A stretch of DNA of 5,213 nucleotides, taken from positions 1 to 5,213 of the forward strand of contig JAEYTA010000072.1 of the NCBI GenBank assembly GCA_023434265.1, given 5' to 3'. Positions 1-5,213 of the stretch are shown here, piece by piece. The first letter of the stretch is position 1. Each line of letters starts with the position of its first letter. Both the position numbers and the translations under genes were made by a program. This stretch comes from Pseudomonadota bacterium (lineage in GTDB: Bacteria > Pseudomonadota > Alphaproteobacteria > Caulobacterales > Caulobacteraceae). The notes under the pieces were generated by a model that saw only the letters and a list, made by a program, of their open reading frames with translations, ran no database searches and was not told the DNA's origin.

Positions 1-278
1 GTGCGGCGGCTGCCGTCGGCGCGCGGCTCGGCCTCGATGGTGATGGCCTGGGCGGGGCAGATGGCCTCGCACAGCTTGCAGGCGATGCAGCGCTCTTCCC
101 CGTTGGGATAGCGGCGCAGGGCGTGCTCGCCGCGGAAGCGCGGCGACTGCGGGTTGCGCTCGAACGGATAGTTCACGGTCGCCTTGGGCCGCGCCATGTA
201 CTTCAGCGACAGCCCCACGGCGCCGATGACGTCCAGCATCATGGCGCCCTTGGTCGCCTGCACGAGACGGGTCAGCAT
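1..278 (-). CDS. nuoI: NADH-quinone oxidoreductase subunit I (NuoI), 5' part, cut by the window edge
   Basis: NuoI is the 8Fe ferredoxin-like subunit of complex I. In the family it binds two 4Fe-4S clusters (N6a, N6b) and links NuoG to the quinone site. The first 92 codons are present and the rest lies beyond the left edge. The translation starts MLTRLVQATKGAMMLDVIG and has the family's amphipathic N-terminal stretch, then NYPFERNPQSPRFRGEHALRRYPNGEERC, and the first cluster motif CIACKLCEAICP with Cys64, 67, 70 and 74. The second Cys motif should lie outside the window. The ATG at 278 is chosen because it begins the recognisable NuoI N-terminus and shares one base with the stop of the upstream small gene (TGATG). 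Upstream there is only a weak purine-rich stretch, AAAGAGAGAA (about 285-294), so start-stop coupling probably matters. Identity is certain; only completeness is limited. Confidence 0.97.
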   Translation of the reverse strand, partial: MLTRLVQATKGAMMLDVIGAVGLSLKYMARPKATVNYPFERNPQSPRFRGEHALRRYPNGEERCIACKLCEAICPAQAITIEAEPRADGSRR

Positions 279-505
279 CAGTCGTTCTCTCTTTCGACGC
301 CGCGGCACAGTTCGTCCTTGCGGGGATCGTCGTCCTGGGTGATGCGGCACAGCCGCTGCCGTTCGGCGTAGTCACGCTCGGCCGCCTGCTGGCGCCGCTC
401 CCACTGGTAGACCGAGGTGGGCTCCGGCTCATAGACCGGCACGGCGCAGGCCGACGCGCCTGCGGCGACGGCGACCAGACCGGCGAGGATCAGGACCCGG
501 CTCAT
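278..505 (-). CDS. Small predicted lipoprotein or secreted protein between nuoH and nuoI, function unknown
   Basis: This 75-aa protein is not one I can name. Residues 1-20 (MSRVLILAGLVAVAAGASAC) look like a signal peptide with a short basic start and a hydrophobic core. It ends in A-S-A-C, a permissive lipobox with Cys20 as the possible lipidated residue; cleavage by signal peptidase I is the alternative. The mature part has a Pro/Tyr/Glu stretch (about 22-33), then a highly charged, probably helical region rich in Arg, Gln and Glu with Cys53 and Cys67, which could form a disulfide in the periplasm. The open frame extends further upstream, but that extension lies antiparallel-free inside nuoH in another frame and looks like a shadow. 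The ATG at 505 directly precedes the signal peptide and overlaps the nuoH stop by four bases (ATGA). The only Shine-Dalgarno-like sequence, GGTGGG, sits 3 nt from the ATG, too close to be convincing. It resembles the unassigned reading frames found in nuo operons of other alphaproteobacteria in position only. Confidence 0.8.
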   Translation of the reverse strand: MSRVLILAGLVAVAAGASACAVPVYEPEPTSVYQWERRQQAAERDYAERQRLCRITQDDDPRKDELCRGVEREND

Positions 506-1566
506 GCGCCCACCGCGAAGACGCGCCAGGCGGCGACCACGACCACGGCGACCAGCGAGGTCGGCAGGAAGATCTTCCAGCCCAGCCGCATCAGCTGGTC
601 GTAGCGGTAGCGCGGCACAAAGGCCTTCACCATCGCGATCATGATGAACCAGAAGACGATCTTGGCGCAGAAGACCAGCAGCAGCAGCAGGTTGACCAGG
701 AACTCCGGCCAGTCCGCCGCGAAGTCGATCGGGAAGCCCGGGTTCCAGCCGCCGAAGAACAGCAGGCTGATCATCGTGCACATGAAGACGATGTTGGCGT
801 ACTCGCCGATCATGAACAGCAGGTACGGGGTCGAGCTGTACTCGACCTGGTAGCCGGCCACGAGCTCCGACTCCGCCTCGGGCAGGTCGAACGGCGGGCG
901 GTTGGTTTCAGCCAGGGCCGAGATGAAGAAGATGATCGCCATCGGGAACATGACGATGATGGTCGGGATGGTGTCGAGCCCGCCGCCGAAGGCGAACCAG
1001 TTCCAGAACCAGCCCTCCTGCTGCGTCACGATCGAGCTCAGGTTCATGGTCCCGGCCAGCAGGATCACGGTGACGATGACCAGGCCGATGGACACCTCGT
1101 AGGAGACCATCTGCGCCGCCGAACGCAGCGAGCCGAGGAACGGGTACTTCGAGTTCGAAGCCCAGCCGCCCATGATGATGCCGTAGACGCCCAGCGAGCT
1201 GATCGCGAGGATGTAGAGGATCCCGACGTTCAGGTCGGAGATCACCCAGCCCGGCGCGAACGGGATCACCGCCCAGGCGATGAAGGCCAGCACGAAGGTG
1301 ATCAGCGGGGCCAGCAGGAAGACCACCTTGTCGGCCCCGGCCGGCACGACGATCTCCTTCAGCACGAATTTGAAGAAGTCGGCGAACGACTGCAGCAGGC
1401 CGAACGGCCCGACCACGTTGGGGCCTTTGCGCATCTGCACGCCGGCCCAGATCTTCCGGTCGGCCAGCAGCAGGAAGGCCAGCGAGATCAGGATGCCGAC
1501 GGTCACCAGCAGGATGCCGCCGGCGGTGGCGAGGGTCCAGCCGAGAGGAGTGGTCCAGAAGTCCAT
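502..1566 (-). CDS. nuoH: NADH-quinone oxidoreductase subunit H (NuoH), complete
   Basis: NuoH (ND1 family) is the membrane subunit that joins the peripheral arm to the membrane arm and forms much of the quinone-binding chamber. The 354-aa product has the family's multi-helix pattern: a first helix at about 14-35, further hydrophobic segments around 82-102, 114-134, 158-173, 200-219, 247-272, 289-315 and a last one at about 333-350. Diagnostic motifs are DRKIWAGVQMRKGPN (36-50), QSFADFFKFVLKE (59-71) and the acidic quinone-chamber loop ALAETNRPPFDLPEAESELV (217-236). Asp36 sits where many homologues have Glu; I recall Asp also in other alphaproteobacteria, so it is probably normal. The frame is open for 29 codons further upstream, but MDFWTT at 1566 begins the NuoH-like sequence, has GAGG 7 nt upstream (1574-1577), and shares one base with the previous stop (TGATG). 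No frameshift or internal stop is seen. Confidence 0.98.
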   Translation of the reverse strand: MDFWTTPLGWTLATAGGILLVTVGILISLAFLLLADRKIWAGVQMRKGPNVVGPFGLLQSFADFFKFVLKEIVVPAGADKVVFLLAPLITFVLAFIAWAVIPFAPGWVISDLNVGILYILAISSLGVYGIIMGGWASNSKYPFLGSLRSAAQMVSYEVSIGLVIVTVILLAGTMNLSSIVTQQEGWFWNWFAFGGGLDTIPTIIVMFPMAIIFFISALAETNRPPFDLPEAESELVAGYQVEYSSTPYLLFMIGEYANIVFMCTMISLLFFGGWNPGFPIDFAADWPEFLVNLLLLLVFCAKIVFWFIMIAMVKAFVPRYRYDQLMRLGWKIFLPTSLVAVVVVAAWRVFAVGA

Positions 1567-1856
1567 CAGGCGGCCTCGGTCGCGCGGTAGATCAGGTAGG
1601 TGAACAGCAGGATGCAGGCCGTCTGGGCGATGAAGGCCAGCCGGATGGTCCACACCGTCCGATGCACCCCGAGGTCATGCAGGCGAAGTTCGCCGCCGTA
1701 CAGCGCCGCTGTCAGGCGCTTGCCGTCCGCGGGCTCCTTGGGATCGATGCCGAGCGCCTTGGTCAGCACGCCCAGTCGCTGGACGAGCAGCAGCGCGGCC
1801 GCCACCCCGACAGCCAGGGGCGCGTAGACGTAGATCGGATAGTCGCCGAGCGTCAT
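1566..1856 (-). CDS. Small two-helix membrane protein between nuoG and nuoH, function unknown
   Basis: This 96-aa protein is unrecognised. It has two hydrophobic segments, about residues 8-25 (from IYVYAPLAVG) and 71-90 (IRLAFIAQTACILLFTYLIY), joined by a polar loop with several Lys and Arg (K33, K40, K46, R47, R58, R66). By the positive-inside rule this suggests a helical hairpin with both ends in the periplasm and the loop in the cytoplasm; that is inference. The loop is predicted to face the side where the peripheral arm of complex I docks. The start at 1856 is supported by GGAG 6 nt upstream inside the end of nuoG (1863-1866), a 3-bp gap after the nuoG stop, and hydrophobicity beginning soon after. 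It ends with a one-base overlap with nuoH. An accessory subunit or assembly factor is possible, but the sequence alone shows only location and topology. Confidence 0.85.
   Translation of the reverse strand: MTLGDYPIYVYAPLAVGVAAALLLVQRLGVLTKALGIDPKEPADGKRLTAALYGGELRLHDLGVHRTVWTIRLAFIAQTACILLFTYLIYRATEAA
1574..1577 (-). promoter_or_regulatory. Ribosome binding site of nuoH
   Basis: GAGG on the minus strand lies 7 nt before the nuoH ATG and inside the last codons of the upstream 96-aa gene (Glu-Ala-Ala-stop). It favours the start at 1566 over the longer open frame. Confidence 0.6.
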
Positions 1857-1859
1857 CGC

Positions 1860-3908
1860 CTACTCCGCCGCCATCGCGACCGGGGCGATCCGCTGGGCGG
1901 ACAGCTCGGCCATCGTCACGCTGGCGCGCGCGATCGGGTTGCTGAGGTAGGGGTCGCGGATCGGCGAGACGAAGGCGACGTCGCCGAGGTCGCCCTTCCG
2001 GCCCAGCGCGGCCACGTCGAAGGCGGCCGGCGCCGGCAGGTAGTCGATGCGCCCGAAGGTCGGGTGGTCGCCCATCAGCTTCGCGCGCAGCTGGTCGAGC
2101 GTGTCGTATGGCAGGGTGTGGCCGACCAGCGCCGACAGCGCCCGGATGATCGCCCAGTCCTCCTTGGCCTGCCCCTTCGGGAAGACCACCCGCTCGGCCA
2201 TCTGCACCCGGCCCTCGGTGTTGACGTAGAGGCCCGGCTTCTCGGTATACGCCGCGCCCGGCAGGATCACGTCCGCGCCGTGCGCGCCGCGATCGCCGTG
2301 GCTGCCCAGATAGACCTTGAAAGCGCCGCTGGCCGAGGCGTCGATCTCGTCGGCACCGAGCAGGAACAGCACATCCAGGGCGCCCTTCCTGACCATGTCG
2401 ACCGCCGACAGGCCGCCCGCGCCGGGCACGAAGCCCATGTCGAGCCCGCCCGCCCGCGCCGCCGCCGTGTGCAGCACGTTGAAGCCGTTCCAGCCGTCCT
2501 TGACCACGCCGACCTTCTTCGCCAGCGCGCCCAGGGCGTTGAGCACGGCCGGGCCGCCCTCCCCGCCCAGCGCGCCCGCGCCGACCACGATCGCCGGCCG
2601 CTCCGCCTTGGTCAGGAAGTCCATCGCCGCCTTCGGCAGCTTGGCCAGGGTCTTCGAGCCGGCGCCCAGCCAACTGTACTCGAACGTCAGGTCGGCCTGC
2701 TCGCCGATCAGGCCGATTTCGGCCTTGCCGGCCAGCCATGTCTTGCGCAGGCGGGCGTTCAGCAGCGGCGCCTCCGTGCGCGGGTTGGCCCCGACGATCA
2801 GGATGGCGTCGGCGTTCTCGATCCCGGCCAGGCCGGAGTTGAACAACCAGCCCTCGCGCGGGCCGTAACCCAGGGCCGAGCCGTCCTGCCGGCAGTCCGT
2901 GTTGGCCGAGCCCAGCGCCCGGAACAGGTCCAGCGCCGCCTTCATCGACTCCGCGTCCTGCAGGTCGCCGGCGATCACGCCCACCCGGTTGGCCGGGGCC
3001 GCCTTAAGCCGCTCGGCCACGGCGCGCAGCGCCTCGTCCCACGAGGCCGGGGCCAGCCGGCCGTCGGCGCCGCGCACCCACGGCTTGTCCAGCCGGCGCG
3101 CCTGCAGGCCGTCGACGACATAGCGGCTCAGATCCGACAGCCACTCCTCGTTGATGCCCTCGTGCACCCGCGGCAGCACGCGCATCACCTCGGCGCCCTT
3201 GGAGTCGGCGCGGATGTTGGAGCCCAGCGCGTCCATGACGTCGATGGTTTCGGTCTTCTTCAGCTCCCACGGGCGGTAGTGGTACTGCCACGGCCGGTGC
3301 GTCAGGGCGCCGACCGGGCACAGGTCGTTGACGTTGCCCGACAGCTCGCTGTCGATGTTCTTTTCCAGATAGGTCGTGATCTCGGCGCTCTCGCCACGCG
3401 AGATCATGCCGATGTCCGGCACCCCGGCCACCTCGGTGATGAAGCGGACACAACGGGTGCACTGGATGCACCGCGTCATGAAGGTCTTCACCGTCGGACC
3501 CATGTTCTTTTCTTCGACGGCCCGCTTGTTCTCGGCGTACCGCGAGCCGTCCCGGCCGTAGTACATCGACTGGTCCTGCAGGTCGCACTCGCCGCCCTGG
3601 TCGCAGATCGGGCAGTCCAGCGGGTGGTTGATGAGCAGGAACTCCATCACCCCTTCGCGGGCCTTCTTGACCATCGGCGTGTCGGTGAAGATCTCCTGCC
3701 CCTCGGCGGCCGGCAGGGCGCACGACGCCTGCGGCTTGGGCGGCCCCGGCTTCACCTCGACCAGGCACATGCGGCAGTTGCCGGCGATCGACAGCCGCTC
3801 GTGGTAGCAGAAGCGAGGGATCTCCTCCCCCGCCCGCTCGGCGACCTGGAGCACGGTCATCCCGGGCTCGAACTCGACTTCTACGCCGTTGACCTTGGCG
3901 ACGGGCAT
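1860..3908 (-). CDS. nuoG: NADH-quinone oxidoreductase subunit G (NuoG), complete
   Basis: NuoG (75-kDa subunit family) is the large iron-sulfur subunit of the peripheral arm and carries electrons from NuoF towards NuoI. The product is 682 aa, close to the usual alphaproteobacterial and mitochondrial length. Residues 1-80 form a 2Fe-2S ferredoxin domain with Cys34, Cys45, Cys48 and Cys63 (cluster N1b). His95, Cys99, Cys102 and Cys108 fit the His/Cys3 site of N5. Cys147, Cys150, Cys153 and Cys197 (MTRCIQCTRCVRF, then NDLCPVGAL) fit N4. From about 221 the sequence becomes the molybdopterin-oxidoreductase-like domain, which in this family has lost its cofactor. The Cys motif for the extra N7 cluster known in some bacteria (E. 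coli, Thermus) is absent; the region reads TETIDVMDALGSNIRAD. The ATG at 3908 begins the ferredoxin domain, has AAGAGG 7 nt upstream, and shares one base with the preceding stop (TGATG). The stop is TAG, while the other complete genes use TGA. Confidence 0.98.
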   Translation of the reverse strand: MPVAKVNGVEVEFEPGMTVLQVAERAGEEIPRFCYHERLSIAGNCRMCLVEVKPGPPKPQASCALPAAEGQEIFTDTPMVKKAREGVMEFLLINHPLDCPICDQGGECDLQDQSMYYGRDGSRYAENKRAVEEKNMGPTVKTFMTRCIQCTRCVRFITEVAGVPDIGMISRGESAEITTYLEKNIDSELSGNVNDLCPVGALTHRPWQYHYRPWELKKTETIDVMDALGSNIRADSKGAEVMRVLPRVHEGINEEWLSDLSRYVVDGLQARRLDKPWVRGADGRLAPASWDEALRAVAERLKAAPANRVGVIAGDLQDAESMKAALDLFRALGSANTDCRQDGSALGYGPREGWLFNSGLAGIENADAILIVGANPRTEAPLLNARLRKTWLAGKAEIGLIGEQADLTFEYSWLGAGSKTLAKLPKAAMDFLTKAERPAIVVGAGALGGEGGPAVLNALGALAKKVGVVKDGWNGFNVLHTAAARAGGLDMGFVPGAGGLSAVDMVRKGALDVLFLLGADEIDASASGAFKVYLGSHGDRGAHGADVILPGAAYTEKPGLYVNTEGRVQMAERVVFPKGQAKEDWAIIRALSALVGHTLPYDTLDQLRAKLMGDHPTFGRIDYLPAPAAFDVAALGRKGDLGDVAFVSPIRDPYLSNPIARASVTMAELSAQRIAPVAMAAE
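1863..1866 (-). promoter_or_regulatory. Ribosome binding site of the 96-aa membrane protein gene
   Basis: GGAG on the minus strand sits 6 nt before the ATG at 1856. It is formed by the last sense codons of nuoG (GCG GAG, before TAG), so the upstream coding end doubles as the initiation signal. Confidence 0.65.
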
Positions 3909-4402
3909 CAGCGGGCCTCTTGCTCAGCAGCCACGGCATAGGTCTCCGAGGCGGTCGTCCCATCCGGGAGCGTCGTGTTGATGGTGATGGCGTCGCCGTC
4001 AAGGACGAAGCGCACCGCCGGGTCGCCGGACCGGTTCATCCAGCGGTTCTCTTCGGGCGTCGGCGAGTCGACCTGCTTCCAGGTCACCAGCTCGCCGTCG
4101 ACCCGGCACTGGGCGTTGCGGCGTCCGCCGTCGACCGGCGCGGGCCAGGACAGGTCGACGACCTCGCCTTCCACGCCGTCGACCTGCATGACGTCGACCG
4201 ACTGGCCGTGCATCGCCGCCAGCCCGGCGCGGCACACCCGGCGCAGGTCGGCGGCCGACAGCACGACGGGCACGCTGGCCTCGGCGTCCGACGCCGGCGG
4301 CGCCTCGGCCGAGACCTTCTCCGCCTCCGTCGCGGGCGCGCTCGCCCGCTCGCACGCGGCGAGGGCGAACAGGGCCAGCAGGGGGACGACGCTCAGGCGC
4401 AT
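3908..4402 (-). CDS. Predicted lipoprotein between nuoF and nuoG, function unknown
   Basis: This 164-aa protein has a clear lipoprotein signal: MRLSVVPLLALFALAAC with lipobox L14-A15-A16-Cys17. Glu18 at the +2 position, rather than Asp, gives no inner-membrane retention signal by the E. coli rule. Residues 18-48 are a low-complexity Ala/Pro/Glu/Ser linker, followed by a compact domain (about 49-160) with Cys57 (RRVCRAGLAAMHG) and Cys99 (NAQCRVDGE), which may pair as a disulfide. It continues with WKQVD, a Glu/Asn/Arg/Trp stretch and a beta-rich end (VRFVLDGDAITINTT). I have an impression of similar small proteins in other alphaproteobacteria, but no function. The open frame continues upstream inside nuoF, but the ATG at 4402 precedes the signal peptide and has GGAG 5 nt upstream (4408-4411). 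A GTG two codons earlier would overlap that Shine-Dalgarno and is less likely. It lies 2 bp after nuoF and overlaps nuoG by one base. Confidence 0.88.
   Translation of the reverse strand: MRLSVVPLLALFALAACERASAPATEAEKVSAEAPPASDAEASVPVVLSAADLRRVCRAGLAAMHGQSVDVMQVDGVEGEVVDLSWPAPVDGGRRNAQCRVDGELVTWKQVDSPTPEENRWMNRSGDPAVRFVLDGDAITINTTLPDGTTASETYAVAAEQEAR
3916..3921 (-). promoter_or_regulatory. Ribosome binding site of nuoG
   Basis: AAGAGG on the minus strand lies 7 nt before the nuoG ATG, inside the last codons of the upstream lipoprotein gene (Gln-Glu-Ala-Arg-stop). It is the best Shine-Dalgarno match in the window and confirms the start at 3908. Confidence 0.65.
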
Positions 4403-4404
4403 GC

Positions 4405-5213
4405 TCACTCCGCCGCGATCGCGTGGCCGGCGAAGTTCGCGCGGCGGCTGCGGTAGTTGGCGATGCGCTCCTCGATCTCGTGGCGGAAGTGCCGGATCAG
4501 GCCCTGCACCGGCCACGCGGCCGCGTCCCCGAGGGCGCAGATGGTGTGGCCCTCGACCTGGCCGGCGACGTCCAGCAGCAGGTCGATCTCCGACGGATCG
4601 GCCTCGCCGACCGCCATCCGCTCCAGCACCCGCCACATCCAGCCGGTCCCCTCGCGGCACGGCGTGCACTGGCCGCAGCTCTCGTGCTTGTAGAAGTACG
4701 AGATGCGGGCGATCGCCTTCACCAGGTCGGTCGACTGGTCCATGACGATGACCGCCGCCGTGCCGAGGCCCGAGCGCATCTCGCGCAGGGAGTCGAAGTC
4801 CATCAGGGCGGTCTCGGACATCTCGCGGGTGATCAGCGGCACCGAGGAGCCGCCCGGGATCACCGCCTTCAGATTGTCCCAGCCGCCACGCACGCCGCCG
4901 CAGTGCTCTTCGAGCAGTTGCTTCAGCGGAATCGACATCGCCTCCTCGACGTTGCAGGGCCGGTTCACGTGGCCGCTGATGGTCATCAGCTTGGTGCCCG
5001 TGTTGTTCGGCCGTCCGAAGCTGGCGAACCAGTCGGCGCCGCGGCGCAGGATGGTGCCGACGACCGCGATGGACTCGACGTTGTTCACCGTGGTCGGGCA
5101 GCCGTACAGGCCCGCGCCGGCCGGGAACGGCGGCTTCAGGCGCGGCTGGCCCTTCTTGCCCTCCAGCGACTCCAGCAGCGCCGTCTCCTCGCCGCAGATG
5201 TAGGCCCCGGCGC
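4405..5213 (-). CDS. nuoF: NADH-quinone oxidoreductase subunit F (NuoF), 3' part, cut by the window edge
   Basis: NuoF (51-kDa subunit family) binds NADH and FMN and starts electron transfer in complex I. Only the C-terminal 268 residues are present; the first complete codon ends at 5211 and the gene begins beyond the right edge. The visible part opens with GAYICGEETALLESLEGKKG and PRLKPPFPA, typical of the flavin and NADH binding region, then GLYGCPTTVNNVES. The 4Fe-4S cluster N3 is ligated by the three cysteines of SCGQCTPCREGTGW (residues 179, 182 and 185 of the visible part, near 4654-4677) and a fourth in HTICALGDAAAWPV (residue 225). The C-terminus runs RHFRHEIEERIANYRSRR and ends at a TGA at 4405. 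A GTG at 5088 is internal, not the start, since conserved NuoF sequence continues upstream of it without a stop. The last codons, Ala-Ala-Glu-stop, contain the GGAG used by the next gene. Confidence 0.98.
   Translation of the reverse strand, partial: AGAYICGEETALLESLEGKKGQPRLKPPFPAGAGLYGCPTTVNNVESIAVVGTILRRGADWFASFGRPNNTGTKLMTISGHVNRPCNVEEAMSIPLKQLLEEHCGGVRGGWDNLKAVIPGGSSVPLITREMSETALMDFDSLREMRSGLGTAAVIVMDQSTDLVKAIARISYFYKHESCGQCTPCREGTGWMWRVLERMAVGEADPSEIDLLLDVAGQVEGHTICALGDAAAWPVQGLIRHFRHEIEERIANYRSRRANFAGHAIAAE
4408..4411 (-). promoter_or_regulatory. Ribosome binding site of the 164-aa lipoprotein gene
   Basis: GGAG on the minus strand lies 5 nt before the ATG at 4402 and overlaps the last nuoF sense codons. 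It decides for that ATG over a GTG at 4408, which would sit on top of the Shine-Dalgarno. Confidence 0.65.

Noticed and set aside
676..690. Five CAG repeats, a possible slippage-prone tract
   Set aside because: They encode five consecutive Leu (CTG) codons in a NuoH membrane helix. Trinucleotide slippage would keep frame, and CTG is the expected Leu codon at this GC content.
1857..1859. Possible internal promoter or terminator in the gaps between genes
   Set aside because: The only gaps are 2 and 3 bp. Any promoter would have to lie inside coding sequence and I see no clear -35/-10 pair or hairpin with a U-run.
1675..2739. Long minus-strand open frame (354 codons) overlapping nuoG out of frame
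   Set aside because: Its translation is extremely rich in Arg and Gly with no domain, the usual look of a frame-shifted reading of a GC-rich gene.
1662..3941. A 759-codon open frame on the plus strand, antisense to nuoG
   Set aside because: It mirrors nuoG codon phase in GC-rich DNA, where stop codons are rare. The translation is a monotonous Arg/Ala/Gly/Leu/His-rich sequence with no recognisable domain or credible start signal, while the opposite strand encodes an intact conserved NuoG.
3004..4002. Long minus-strand open frame (332 codons) across the nuoG start
   Set aside because: It is the shifted frame of nuoG and of the upstream lipoprotein gene; composition is Arg-rich and no motif is present.
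3975..4745. Plus-strand open frame (256 codons) opposite the lipoprotein gene and nuoF
   Set aside because: Ser/Arg/Pro-rich low-information translation antisense to well supported genes; no independent evidence.

Overview
The window is an internal slice of a respiratory complex I operon (NADH:ubiquinone oxidoreductase, nuo), with every supported gene on the minus strand. It suggests an alphaproteobacterium, most likely Caulobacterales (Caulobacter, Brevundimonas or Phenylobacterium-like). The grounds are high GC content, mitochondrial-type NuoF, NuoG, NuoH and NuoI sequences, a NuoG without the extra N7 cluster motif, and small unassigned genes scattered among the nuo genes. The order assignment rests on recalled sequence character and was not checked by a search.

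In transcription order (right to left) the layout is: nuoF (3' part only; the 5' end lies beyond the right edge), a 164-aa predicted lipoprotein, complete nuoG (682 aa), a 96-aa protein with two predicted membrane helices, complete nuoH (354 aa), a 75-aa predicted lipoprotein or secreted protein with two cysteines, and nuoI (5' part only; it runs off the left edge). So the core order F-G-H-I is intact, but each of the three core junctions carries one extra small gene.

The genes are packed with no real intergenic space. Two junctions have gaps of 2 and 3 bp, three share one base (TGATG), and one shares four bases (ATGA). No promoter, terminator, RNA gene, mobile element or CRISPR array is visible, and no stretch over 300 bases lacks a gene. 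At four junctions the last codons of the upstream gene supply a Shine-Dalgarno-like sequence for the next, which suggests coupled translation of one polycistronic message.

Functionally, NuoF oxidises NADH and passes electrons through its N3 cluster to the NuoG clusters (N1b, N5, N4), then to NuoI (N6a, N6b) and on to quinone at the NuoH interface with the membrane arm. The three extra proteins are membrane-bound or exported by prediction and have no function that I recognise. They are the part of this window most worth a second look; the rest is a normal nuo operon.
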